Shown: piece by piece, positions 1-7,533 of the stretch
Layout: every line of letters starts with the position of its first letter
How positions within the stretch are numbered: position 1 is the stretch's first letter
Source: JALYNX01 sp963746905
GTDB lineage: Bacteria; Actinomycetota; Acidimicrobiia; Spongiisociales; ZC4RG35
Reading direction: 5' to 3'
NCBI GenBank assembly: GCA_963746905.1
Contig: CAVVCY010000001.1
Location: 310,001-374,000 of the forward strand
Length of the DNA stretch: 64,000 bases
Made by a program: the position numbers and the translations under genes
The notes under the pieces: generated by a model
What the model saw: only the letters and a program-made list of their open reading frames with translations
Database searches by the model: none
What the model was told of the DNA's origin: nothing

Positions 1-2
1 TC

Positions 3-791
3 CTGCTCAAGCTCTTGCAAGCTGCCGACTACGACGTGAACCGCGCCCAGCAGGGGATCATCTACATCGACGAGATCGACAAGGTCTCCCGCAAGGCTGA
101 GAACCCCTCGATCACCCGCGACGTCTCTGGGGAGGGTGTGCAACAGGCCTTGCTCAAGATCCTCGAGGGGACCCAAGCTTCGGTCCCGCCTCAGGGCGGG
201 CGAAAGCACCCGCATCAGGAGTTCATCCAGCTGGACACCACCAACATCCTCTTCATCTGCGCGGGTGCCTTCGGTGGTCTCGAGGATCTGATTGCCAACC
301 GTGTCGGCAAACGCGGGGTGGGATTCGGTGCCGATGTGCGCTCTCGCAAGGACGGGCGCCCGACAGAGTTGTTGAACCAGGTGATGCCCGAGGATCTCAT
401 GAAGTACGGATTGATCCCCGAGTTCATCGGCCGACTCCCGGTGATGGCCACCGTCGAGGATCTTGACATGGATGCTCTGATCCAAATCCTGACCGAGCCG
501 AAGAACGCTCTCATCAAGCAGTACGCGCGCATGTTTGAGATGGACGAGGTCGAGCTCGTCTTCACCCCGGACGCGCTCGAGGCGATCGCCGAGCAAGCAC
601 TCAAACGGGGGACCGGTGCTCGCGGCTTGAGGGCGATCCTGGAGGAGGTTCTCCTCAACACGATGTACGACCTACCCTCGCGCACCGACATCGACCAGGT
701 CTTGATCGATCGCGACGTCGTCGAGGACAAGGTGAACCCCACCCTGGTGCCGGCTCGCGACGTGGATGGCCCTGCGGAGAAGTCAGCCTGA
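3..791 (+). CDS. clpX: ClpX, ATP-binding subunit of the ClpXP protease (5' truncated by window edge)
   Basis: AAA+ unfoldase that recognises tagged proteins and threads them into ClpP in the cytoplasm. Only the C-terminal 262 residues are present; the frame is open to the left edge (LLKLLQAADYDV), so the true start is outside the window. Visible are Walker B IIYIDEIDK, the RKH pore-loop context GGRKHPHQEF, the sensor-1 region LFICAGAFGGLEDLI, and the sensor-2/small AAA domain GTGARGLRAILEEVLLNTMYDLP. Sequence and order match ClpX throughout. The N-terminal zinc-binding domain cannot be assessed. Stop TGA at 789-791. Confidence 0.97.
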   Translation: MLKLLQAADYDVNRAQQGIIYIDEIDKVSRKAENPSITRDVSGEGVQQALLKILEGTQASVPPQGGRKHPHQEFIQLDTTNILFICAGAFGGLEDLIANRVGKRGVGFGADVRSRKDGRPTELLNQVMPEDLMKYGLIPEFIGRLPVMATVEDLDMDALIQILTEPKNALIKQYARMFEMDEVELVFTPDALEAIAEQALKRGTGARGLRAILEEVLLNTMYDLPSRTDIDQVLIDRDVVEDKVNPTLVPARDVDGPAEKSA

Positions 792-846
792 CCTGACGCC
801 TTAGCCGAGCGCGAAATTCGTCGCTTCGCTCGCGAATAACATCCAT

Positions 847-860
847 GTGGTTTAAACCAC
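847..860. repeat. Perfect 14-bp palindrome GTGGTTTAAACCAC
   Basis: Self-complementary sequence 55 bp downstream of the clpX stop and about 45 bp before the first structured leader. It could be part of a clpX terminator or an operator for the downstream surface-protein gene. There is no T tract, so a canonical intrinsic terminator is not supported. Confidence 0.4.
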
Positions 861-902
861 GATTCGCCGCGTCCTGCGGTTACTGTGCGAACGGATCACT
901 AC

Positions 903-1025
903 GGTGGTCGCAATAAAGGGAAAACGGGAGGCGTAGATCCCCGACCTGTATTCGGTCACCTGGGTCGAGGGGAAGCCAGTGGTGAGACCGGCCTGTCCCA
1001 CGGACATGAAGGGATAGGAACAACG
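903..1025 (+). promoter_or_regulatory. Structured 5' leader, copy A (riboswitch-like, unassigned family)
   Basis: Homologous to 1836-1957. Elements: hairpin pairing 939-946 with 963-972 (bulged A968); loop segment CGGTCACC (953-960) can pair with downstream GGTGAGACCG (981-990), giving a pseudoknot; then an 8-bp hairpin CCTGTCCC (992-999) with GGGATAGG (1011-1018) that includes the likely Shine-Dalgarno 7 nt before ATG 1026. The first stem differs between copies by a compensatory pair (C942-G967 here, A1876-T1902 in copy B). It did not match the consensus of c-di-GMP-I, c-di-AMP (ydaO), cobalamin, TPP, glycine or SAM classes when compared by eye. Confidence 0.6.
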
Positions 1026-1694
1026 ATGGGGATCAGTGTGCGGCGGCTGCGCATCGTCGTCGCGATAACAACCGTCTTGGTGTTGGCTCTGTCGTTGCTG
1101 CTTGTGTTGCCGAGATCCGCGGGCGCAACCTCAGGCACCGGGCACGACGGCACGACCACGACCACGACCACGACCACCAAACCTGATGGCTGTCCGCCGG
1201 ACGGCGGAGGTGGATACGGCAAAGCTGCCGCCAAGGGTGGCTCACACCACAACAACTGTGAGACGACCACCACGACAAAGCCGATGACGACCACGACGCT
1301 CGATGGCAGCGGTACGTCGACTACGGCTGGCGGTGGTGGCACTACGACTACGGCTGGCGGTGGTGGCACTACGACTACGGCTGGCGGTGGTGGCACTACG
1401 ACTACGGCTGGCGGTGGTGGCACTACGACTACGGCTGGCGGTGGTGGCACCTCTTCGACGATCAGTGGCATCGTCGCGACGACCGAAGGCACGACGACGA
1501 CCACAATCAAGGATGATCAGAAGATTGGAGGGATCACCGTCACAACCAGCGCGGGCGGCGGGGATGAGGTGGATGACACCGACGTCCTTCCGTTCACCGG
1601 TGTGGACCGGGGCAAGCTGGTCGCGGCCGGTATCAGCGCAATGATCCTCGGCCTGTTACTGGTGCTGGGGACCGCCAAGCGTGAGGAGACCTGA
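1026..1694 (+). CDS. LPFTG-anchored, Thr/Gly-rich surface protein
   Basis: Predicted 222-residue exported cell-wall protein. Residues 1-34 form a signal peptide (basic start, hydrophobic run, ending near SAGA). The middle is low complexity: a run of nine Thr, a Cys-containing Gly-rich segment and nine-residue TTAGGGGTT repeats. Near the C-terminus is LPFTG (about residues 188-192), a hydrophobic helix and a charged KREET tail, the classical sortase sorting signal. ATG 1026 was chosen because it follows the leader ribosome-binding site and begins the signal peptide; an in-frame start at 885 would include the structured leader. No catalytic domain seen; probably a stalk or surface-coat protein. 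The partner sortase is not in this window. Confidence 0.8.
   Translation: MGISVRRLRIVVAITTVLVLALSLLLVLPRSAGATSGTGHDGTTTTTTTTTKPDGCPPDGGGGYGKAAAKGGSHHNNCETTTTTKPMTTTTLDGSGTSTTAGGGGTTTTAGGGGTTTTAGGGGTTTTAGGGGTTTTAGGGGTSSTISGIVATTEGTTTTTIKDDQKIGGITVTTSAGGGDEVDDTDVLPFTGVDRGKLVAAGISAMILGLLLVLGTAKREET
1323..1450 (+). repeat. 27-bp tandem repeat (four full copies plus a partial)
   Basis: Unit begins ACGGCTGGCGGTGGTGGC; copies start at 1323, 1350, 1377, 1404 and 1431 (the last partial). Copies are identical at nucleotide level and encode nine-residue Thr/Gly blocks inside the LPFTG protein, so copy number can change by slippage without breaking the frame. Confidence 0.9.
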
Positions 1695-1728
1695 CCCGCA
1701 GCGCTGTCAAGTCTCTGATTGAATCTCG

Positions 1729-1764
1729 AAAACCCCGGTGGCTAGCGCTTCCGGGGTTTTCTCT
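1729..1764 (+). terminator. Intrinsic terminator after the first LPFTG gene
   Basis: Perfect inverted repeat AAAACCCCGG (1729-1738) and CCGGGGTTTT (1751-1760) with a 12-nt loop, ending in a T run followed by CTCT. It separates the first surface-protein gene from leader copy B, so the second gene has its own transcript. Confidence 0.85.
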
Positions 1765-1835
1765 GCACCACACCGAAGAGCCCCTGTTGTTTGGCCCCAT
1801 CCCGGGCAAGACTTGTGGTTAACGAACACGTTGAG

Positions 1836-1957
1836 TGGTCGCACCCACAAGGGGAAATAGGGAGGCTGTGAAACCAGACCTGTAAAACGGTCACCTGGGT
1901 CTGGTGGAGCTAGTGGTGAGACCGACCTGTCCCAAATGATGAAGGGATAGGCACAAT
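1836..1957 (+). promoter_or_regulatory. Structured 5' leader, copy B (riboswitch-like, unassigned family)
   Basis: Second copy of the element at 903-1025. Stem CCAGACC (1874-1880) pairs with GGTCTGG (1898-1904); loop CGGTCACC (1888-1895) is complementary to GGTGAGACCG (1915-1924); the terminal hairpin CCTGTCCC (1926-1933) with GGGATAGG (1944-1951) hides a ribosome-binding site 6 nt before ATG 1958. Conserved blocks shared with copy A include GTGGTCGCA, GGGAGGC, GACCTGTA, CGGTCACCTGGGTC, AGTGGTGAGACCG and ATGAAGGGATAGG. Confidence 0.6.
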
Positions 1958-2044
1958 ATGCAGGGGCTGGAGACGACTCGTGTCGTATGGGGCGTCGAGT
2001 CTCACACGCTCTGGAGTGTTTCTTGTATCGGAGGGCTGTCATGA
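1958..2044 (+). CDS. Candidate 28-residue leader peptide ORF
   Basis: ATG 1958 lies 6 nt after the hairpin-sequestered GGGATAGG, at the same place as the real start in leader copy A. It encodes MQGLETTRVVW onward and ends TGA 2042-2044, overlapping ATG 2041 of the main gene (ATGA). The arrangement suggests translational coupling: leader status controls the small ORF, and its termination feeds the surface-protein start. The peptide itself resembles nothing I recognise. It could instead be a chance ORF, since the main gene has its own GGAGGG site. Confidence 0.45.
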   Translation: MQGLETTRVVWGVESHTLWSVSCIGGLS

Positions 2045-4506
2045 GCCTCGGGTTCGGCCCCCTCCGTCGCAACTTCGAGCGTCTCCTCGCGACTTTCTCC
2101 GTGGTAGCCGTCCTCATGTCGATGATGGTGGTCTTCGCCCCGGCGGCGCTGGCCCATCACGCCAACCTGACCGGGTCGGTGGCTTGCTCACAGTCTGACC
2201 CGCTCATCTCGTACACCGCCTCGACCTGGACATCCACCAACTCCGGTGGTCGTTACAACTCCAACATCGGTGTCTACGTCGATGGCGAGAGCGGGACCGG
2301 CTTCGATGGTGACGAGACCAAGATCGGGAGCGGGATGTTCCTCCCCGGTGCAGGTCAGTACGACCCTACGGATTCAGCATATGGACAGACCACCCCCGAA
2401 TACGGGTTGACTCAGACGCCATCGGGTCAGTTCTCGGGTACGTTCAATGCCTCGGCCTACGAGGGCCAGACCATATATCTGAAGTCGAGGGCCGACGCCA
2501 AGTGGTGGAACAACACCGCCGCCGGCTCTGTCGGTGAGAGCGACGATGTCATCCAACTCCAGATCCCGGTTTGCAACCAGAACGTAACCGTCATCCCGAC
2601 GGTGCAGGCTTGTCGCCCCAACCAGGGCGTGCCCCTCGGTGGGGTGTCCTTTGTCATCAACCCCGCTTCGGGCGCAACTGTTGTCGTGACCGGGCCCGGC
2701 GGCCCGTACAACTTCTCGGGTGCGGGCGGGACACAAGCGCTGGCCCCCGGGCAATACAGCTGGACTGCCACCGCGGCTAGCGGGTTCCAGCTCAGCGGGC
2801 CGTCTAGTGGAAACTTCACGGTGCTTCCATGTGGCGCTTCAACTGTGGTTGTCTCCGGTGCTTGCGCAATCGGGCCGAACGGCGCCCCATTGGGTCAGGT
2901 GCAGGTCACTATCGATCCAACTTCCGGAGCAACGGTTGTCGTCACTGGTCCCGGTGGGCCGTACAACTTCTCTGGCGCTGGCGGCACCCAAGCACTTGCA
3001 GCCGGTGCCTACGCATGGACGGCTGCGGCGGCTCCGGGATTCTCGCTGACCGGTCAGAGCTCGGGCTCGTTCACTATCGAGCCTTGCGCGGGCTCGGTCA
3101 CCGTCGAGAGCGGTGCGTGCAGCCTCATTGACGGCCCACTCGGCCCGGTTGAGGTGACCATCGACCCCGACGACGCGGCCACCGTCACCATCTACTCGGA
3201 CGCAACGATGACGGACGAGGTCGATTCGTTCGGCGATGAGGGTGGAACGGTCAACCTCCCGCCAGGGACCTATTACTGGTCGGCGGAGGCGGCGAGCGGA
3301 TTTGAGCTCGAGGGTGACACCCAGGGTCAATTCACGATCGAGCCCTGCGATGCCTCCACGGTGGTGGTGTACGGTGGCTGTTCCCTCAACCAGGCTGGAC
3401 TGCCGGTCGGGGTGGTGGAAGTCACGATCGATCCCGAGTCAGGAGCCACCGTCGTGGTGAGCGGCCCCGGTGGTCCCTACAACTTCTCTGGCTCAGGTGG
3501 CTCAGAGGAGATTGCGCCAGGGAGTTACTTCTGGGACGCGACGGCCTCGGATGGCTTTGCTTTGACGGGCGATGATTCGGGAGCGTTCGACATTCTTCCG
3601 TGCGATGTGTCCGTACTCGTGACCAGCGGCGAATGCCAGTTGGTCAATGGCCCGCTGGGCTCGGTGTCGGTGTTCATCGATGCCGACTCTGGCGCGACGG
3701 TCACGGTCTACGACAGTGAGATGAATGTTGCAGCCTCGTTCGACGGGGTAGGTGGCACCAGCAGTCTGGCTCCGGGCACCTACACCTGGGTGGCCGAGCC
3801 GGGTGATGGGTTCGAGTTCCCGGACGGGGAGCAGACCTCCGGCGAGTTCACCATCGCGCCCTGTCCCTCGTCAGTGTCGGTGACACACGGAACATGCGTC
3901 TTCAGCGATGGGCCCCTGGGCTCGGTGCTTGTCGCAATCGATCCCGCTTCGGGTGCCGCGGTCACGATTCGTGACGCCGACCTGGACATCGTGGCTGTGT
4001 TCATAGGAGGAGGGTCGATCGAAGTGACCCCCGGTATCTACACCTGGACCGCCGAAGCCGCCGAGGGATTCTCTATCACGGGCGATACTTCCGGCGAGTT
4101 CGCGATCGCGCCCTGTGGGGCTTCGGTCATCGTCACCCACGGGAATTGTGTCCCGGATACGACCGCATTCGGTTCGGTCACTGCTGACATCGTTCCGAAG
4201 GCGACTGCCACGGTGACCGTTCGCGACCAGAGCAATGTCGCAGTCGCGGTGTTTGCGAATTCCGGAGGCGTTCAGACCCTCCCGGCAGGTGAGTACACCT
4301 GGAGCGCGATCGCCAACCCGGGATATGAGCTGACCGGTGCCACCTCCGGTGCCTTTGAAGTAGTGGCTTGTGATGACGAAGTCGAGGCCGAAGTGATCCT
4401 TCCGTTCACGGGGATGGACAGCGAGCAACTACTTGGCGCCTCGATTCTGCTGCTGGCTGCGGGGATCTACTTGATCCACCTCGGTCGGCGCAGAGACGAA
4501 GGCTGA
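2041..4506 (+). CDS. LPFTG-anchored repeat surface protein
   Basis: Predicted 821-residue exported, sortase-anchored protein. ATG 2041 follows GGAGGG (2030-2035) by 5 nt and starts a signal peptide ending near APAALA. After an N-terminal domain of about 145 residues come seven tandem repeats of about 80 residues (roughly residues 180-780), each with a Cys near its start (GxC) and another at its end (I/LxPC), and core blocks IDPxSGATV, GPGGPYNFSG, PGxYxWTA and SGxFTI. These look like Ig-like beta modules, probably disulphide-stabilised. The C-terminus has LPFTG (787-791), a hydrophobic helix and RRRDEG. The likely role is surface adhesion or coat. Shares sorting signal and leader type with the gene at 1026. 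Confidence 0.85.
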   Translation: MSLGFGPLRRNFERLLATFSVVAVLMSMMVVFAPAALAHHANLTGSVACSQSDPLISYTASTWTSTNSGGRYNSNIGVYVDGESGTGFDGDETKIGSGMFLPGAGQYDPTDSAYGQTTPEYGLTQTPSGQFSGTFNASAYEGQTIYLKSRADAKWWNNTAAGSVGESDDVIQLQIPVCNQNVTVIPTVQACRPNQGVPLGGVSFVINPASGATVVVTGPGGPYNFSGAGGTQALAPGQYSWTATAASGFQLSGPSSGNFTVLPCGASTVVVSGACAIGPNGAPLGQVQVTIDPTSGATVVVTGPGGPYNFSGAGGTQALAAGAYAWTAAAAPGFSLTGQSSGSFTIEPCAGSVTVESGACSLIDGPLGPVEVTIDPDDAATVTIYSDATMTDEVDSFGDEGGTVNLPPGTYYWSAEAASGFELEGDTQGQFTIEPCDASTVVVYGGCSLNQAGLPVGVVEVTIDPESGATVVVSGPGGPYNFSGSGGSEEIAPGSYFWDATASDGFALTGDDSGAFDILPCDVSVLVTSGECQLVNGPLGSVSVFIDADSGATVTVYDSEMNVAASFDGVGGTSSLAPGTYTWVAEPGDGFEFPDGEQTSGEFTIAPCPSSVSVTHGTCVFSDGPLGSVLVAIDPASGAAVTIRDADLDIVAVFIGGGSIEVTPGIYTWTAEAAEGFSITGDTSGEFAIAPCGASVIVTHGNCVPDTTAFGSVTADIVPKATATVTVRDQSNVAVAVFANSGGVQTLPAGEYTWSAIANPGYELTGATSGAFEVVACDDEVEAEVILPFTGMDSEQLLGASILLLAAGIYLIHLGRRRDEG

Positions 4507-4533
4507 TCGCCCCGGCCTTCGGAGAGGAGGGAC

Positions 4534-4569
4534 GGCCTCGGGATTAACCTCCCGGGGCCCTTCCTCTTT
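4534..4569 (+). terminator. Intrinsic terminator before folC
   Basis: GGCCTCGGGA (4534-4543) pairs with TCCCGGGGCC (4550-4559) over 10 bp with one G-T, loop TTAACC, followed by the pyrimidine tract CTTCCTCTTT. It ends one base before the folC ATG, so folC translation would have to start right at the end of the terminator or come from read-through. Confidence 0.75.
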
Positions 4570-4570
4570 G

Positions 4571-5944
4571 ATGAACTACACCGAAGCCCTCGCCTACCTC
4601 GATCGCCACATCGCCCTTGGGGTGAAGCCGGGCCTGGATCGGATGCGTGGTCTCCTCGACGCCATGGGCCATCCCGATGAGGGATATCCCATCATCCACG
4701 TGGCCGGGACCAATGGGAAGACGTCTACATCCCGCCTTGCCACTCTCATCCTGGTGACCCATGGGCTGGCCACTGGCACCTACATTTCCCCTCATCTCCA
4801 GCGGGTCGAGGAGAGGCTTGCCGTCAATGGGCGGTTCGCCACGGAGGAAGAGTTCGCACTCGCCGTTGCGGACGTCGAGGCATTCGCTGGCGTCCGCGAG
4901 GCGCAAGGTGCGGAACCGAGCACCTATTTCGAGCTCATAACTGCGGCCGCATTTGCCTACTTCGCCAGCCTTCCGGTCGAGGCTGCGGTGCTCGAGGTCG
5001 GGCTAGGGGGGCGGTTGGATGCCACAAATGTCGTCGACGCCGAGGTCTGCGTCGTGACCAGCATCGGTATCGAGCACACCGAGTACCTGGGTCCCGATGT
5101 GGCCAGCATCGCCGCTGAGAAGGTGGCGATTGCAGGCCTAAATTCGATACTCATCACCGGGCCCCTGCCCGATCCGGCTCTGGCCGTGGCCGAGACCCGC
5201 GCCCGGGAGCTGGGGATTCACCATCGCCATTACGGCAAGGACTTTTCTGTGCTCGCCGCCGATCGGGGAGTGGGTGGCTGGCTGGTGACAGTGGACGGCG
5301 CCGAGGAGACCTACGAGGATCTGTTCCTCCCGCTTCACGGTCGCCATCAGGTGATCAACCTCGCAAACTCGATCGCCGCCGCTGAGGCCTTCCTGGGCAG
5401 GAAGCTCGACATCGAGGCAGTGCGCGATGCCGCGGCCGCTACCACAGTGCCGGGCCGGATGGAGACGCTCGGGACCGAGCCGCTCCTGATGGTCGATGGG
5501 GCGCACAACACCGATGGGGTGGAAGTGCTAGTGGACTCACTCATCGAGGAGTACCCAACCAGGCGCTGGCACCTCGTGTTCGGCGTGATGGGAGACAAGA
5601 ACGTGGAAGCGATGGTGGAGCGTCTCGCCGAGGTGGCCCTCGAGTTCATCGTCACCTCGCCCAAGGCGGAACGCGCCGTGGTTCCCGATGAGTTGGCCAA
5701 GAGGGTCGGGGCAGTCACCGACTTGCCGGTCCTCGAGGCGAGGACGGTCCGGGATGCGGTCGAGATCGCGAAGGAGCGAGCGGGCCCCGAGGGGTCGGTG
5801 CTGGTAGCGGGCTCGTTGTATCTGGTGGGAGAGGTAAGAGAGTTACTGGTGGGTCGCGTTTCTCCCCCCAGGAGCGGCAGCGACGTTGGGGGGAGTACCC
5901 CGAAGGGGGGAGGGGGGTTCCCGTACGGCGAAGTCGCCGAATAA
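4571..5944 (+). CDS. folC: FolC, folylpolyglutamate synthase / dihydrofolate synthase
   Basis: Mur-ligase-like ATP-dependent enzyme adding glutamate to dihydropteroate and folates. Visible: P-loop HVAGTNGKTSTSR near residue 45, Mg-binding and substrate regions YISPHLQRVEER and LEVGLGGRLDATN, SIGIEHTEYLG, and the C-terminal ligase domain MVDGAHNTDGVEVL. ATG 4571 gives MNYTEALAYLDRH, the family start. The normal C-terminus VLVAGSLYLVGEVRELL is followed by about 31 extra Gly/Pro-rich residues encoded by a palindromic repeat (5859-5920), so the native stop seems to have been replaced by repeat insertion. Confidence 0.95.
   Translation: MNYTEALAYLDRHIALGVKPGLDRMRGLLDAMGHPDEGYPIIHVAGTNGKTSTSRLATLILVTHGLATGTYISPHLQRVEERLAVNGRFATEEEFALAVADVEAFAGVREAQGAEPSTYFELITAAAFAYFASLPVEAAVLEVGLGGRLDATNVVDAEVCVVTSIGIEHTEYLGPDVASIAAEKVAIAGLNSILITGPLPDPALAVAETRARELGIHHRHYGKDFSVLAADRGVGGWLVTVDGAEETYEDLFLPLHGRHQVINLANSIAAAEAFLGRKLDIEAVRDAAAATTVPGRMETLGTEPLLMVDGAHNTDGVEVLVDSLIEEYPTRRWHLVFGVMGDKNVEAMVERLAEVALEFIVTSPKAERAVVPDELAKRVGAVTDLPVLEARTVRDAVEIAKERAGPEGSVLVAGSLYLVGEVRELLVGRVSPPRSGSDVGGSTPKGGGGFPYGEVAE
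5859..5920. repeat. GC-rich palindromic intergenic repeat, copy 1 (inside folC 3' end)
   Basis: Pattern TCTCCCCCCA, a spacer, then TTGGGGGGAGTACC, a short hairpin and GGGGAGGGGGG. Same family as 12069-12151, 12171-12251 and, inverted, 39345-39400. C-runs pair with G-runs to form a strong hairpin. Here it is translated as the folC tail. Confidence 0.75.
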
Positions 5945-5963
5945 GTGGGTACTCTCGAAGCCC

Positions 5964-6368
5964 ATGCCGAATGAGCACACCTTCATCATGGTCAAGCCCG
6001 ACGGTGTCTCCCGTGGGCTCGTCGGTGAGATCGTCTCCCGTTTCGAGCGCAAGGGCCTGACTCTGGAGAAGATCCGCAAGCTCGAGATCGATGAGGCTCT
6101 TGCCCGTCGTCACTATGCCGAACACGTCGACAAGGGGTTCTTCCCCGAGCTTCTGGCGTTCATCACCTCCGGGCCGGTTGTGGCGATGGAATGGTCTGGC
6201 GAGTCGGCGGTCGGTGTCGCTCGGACCGTCATGGGGGTGACCGATCCGGCCAAGGCTGATCCAGGGACGATTCGGGGCGACCTCGGCCTTCTGGTTACCC
6301 AAAACCTGGTGCACGGATCCGACAGTCCTGAAAGCGCCATACGTGAGTTGGAGATCTTCTTCGGATAG
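5964..6368 (+). CDS. ndk: Nucleoside diphosphate kinase
   Basis: Transfers the gamma-phosphate of ATP to NDPs via a phosphohistidine. 134 residues, the normal length. Start MPNEHTFIMVKPDGVSRG; the catalytic His lies in NLVHGSDSPESA near the C-terminus; nucleotide-site residues appear in VGVARTVMGVTDP. ATG 5964 is preferred over an in-frame upstream start that would run through the folC tail. Spacing to folC is 19 nt with no clear Shine-Dalgarno, so translation may be leaderless or coupled. Confidence 0.97.
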   Translation: MPNEHTFIMVKPDGVSRGLVGEIVSRFERKGLTLEKIRKLEIDEALARRHYAEHVDKGFFPELLAFITSGPVVAMEWSGESAVGVARTVMGVTDPAKADPGTIRGDLGLLVTQNLVHGSDSPESAIRELEIFFG

Positions 6369-6380
6369 GGCCGTTTCCCA

Positions 6381-6409
6381 TTGGCGCCGGCCTGTGGATA
6401 ACCGATAGG
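6381..6409 (+). promoter_or_regulatory. Possible promoter for mreB operon
   Basis: TTGGCG (6381-6386), 17-bp spacer, GATAGG (6404-6409). The -35 is good, the -10 weak. It lies in the 111-nt gap between ndk and mreB, the only gap large enough for a promoter upstream of the elongation operon. Confidence 0.35.
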
Positions 6410-6479
6410 CTTGGGCGGCCAATGACACAGCATCAGGAGCCCTCCTACACTTCCCCTATCCATCGCGGAGTCTGCAGGC

Positions 6480-7511
6480 ATGGCTGAAACCCTTTTGTCT
6501 TTTGCTGGTCAGGATATGGCCATCGATCTCGGCACCGCCAACACACTGGTGTACGTGCGGGGCCAAGGCATCGTTCTGAACGAGCCCTCAGTGGTCGCCA
6601 TCAACACCCACAACGGCCGGGCCCTGGCGGTGGGTATGGAAGCCAAGCGGATGATCGGCCGCACACCGGCTCACATCACGGCCATCCGACCTCTACGCGA
6701 CGGTGTCATCGCCGACTTCGACATCACCGAGAAGATGCTGCGCTACTTCATTCAGAAAGTCCACCGCCGTAAGTGGGCACGGCCCCGGATCGTGGTTTGC
6801 GTCCCCTCAGGGATCACTCCGGTCGAGCGACGCGCCGTCGAGGAGGCCGCCTACCACGCAGGGGCCCGCCGGGCCTACACGATCGAAGAGCCGATGGCCG
6901 CCGCCATTGGATCAGGCCTCCCCATCGGTGAGCCCGCCGGCTCGATGGTGGTCGACATCGGTGGTGGCACCACCGAGGTTGCCGTCATCTCCTTGGGTGG
7001 GATCGTGGTCTCCCGCTCAATTCGGGTGGGTGGCGATGAGATGGACACCTCGATCATCGATTGGGTCAAGAAGGAATACAACGTCCTGATTGGCGAGCGA
7101 ACCGCCGAGCAGCTCAAGCTCGCTGTGGGCTCGGCATGGCCGTACGCCGATGAGCCTTCGGCCGAGGTTCGAGGCCGTGACCTGGTCACCGGGCTCCCCA
7201 AGACAATTCTTCTGTCGAGTCCAGAGATCCGCGAGGCCATCGAGGAGCCGACTCAAGCTGTCGTCGACGCGGTGAAGTTCACGCTGGACAAGACCCCGCC
7301 TGAGCTGGCGGCCGACGTCGTGGAACGTGGGATCGTCATCACGGGTGGAGGGGCTCTCTTGGTTGGGCTGGACCATCGTTTGGCCCATGAGACGGGGATG
7401 CCCATCGTCACTGCGGCCAAGCCGCTGCATTCGGTGGTAATCGGCTCGGGGAAGTGCCTGGAGGAATTCGACACGTTGCAGAACGTTCTCGTCTCCTCGT
7501 CGCGGCCGTGA
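6480..7511 (+). CDS. mreB: MreB, rod-shape-determining actin homolog
   Basis: Membrane-associated actin-like filament protein that organises lateral wall synthesis with MreC, MreD, PBP2 and RodA. 343 residues, normal length. Phosphate-1 motif MAIDLGTANTLVYV, connecting motif TIEEPMAAAIGSG, phosphate-2 motif MVVDIGGGTTEVAVIS and adenosine motif VITGGGALL are all intact. ATG 6480 starts MAETLLSFAGQ. First gene of the mreB-mreC-mreD-mrdA-rodA operon; the gap to mreC is 22 nt. Confidence 0.97.
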   Translation: MAETLLSFAGQDMAIDLGTANTLVYVRGQGIVLNEPSVVAINTHNGRALAVGMEAKRMIGRTPAHITAIRPLRDGVIADFDITEKMLRYFIQKVHRRKWARPRIVVCVPSGITPVERRAVEEAAYHAGARRAYTIEEPMAAAIGSGLPIGEPAGSMVVDIGGGTTEVAVISLGGIVVSRSIRVGGDEMDTSIIDWVKKEYNVLIGERTAEQLKLAVGSAWPYADEPSAEVRGRDLVTGLPKTILLSSPEIREAIEEPTQAVVDAVKFTLDKTPPELAADVVERGIVITGGGALLVGLDHRLAHETGMPIVTAAKPLHSVVIGSGKCLEEFDTLQNVLVSSSRP

Positions 7512-7533
7512 ACGCCCTGACCCGTCTCCACCG

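Noticed and set aside
903..1025. Assignment of the leader to the cobalamin or c-di-GMP-I riboswitch class
   Set aside because: A few blocks (GGGAA, AAGCCAG...GACCGGCC) recall cobalamin elements, but the conserved core and length do not fit. The GEMM tetraloop/receptor and its conserved core are absent.
1323..1450. Possible CRISPR array
   Set aside because: Units are contiguous 27-bp coding repeats with no spacers and no cas genes.
956..1510. Minus-strand Val/Pro-rich ORF
   Set aside because: Mirror of the Thr/Gly tandem repeat of the LPFTG gene; no start context or family features.
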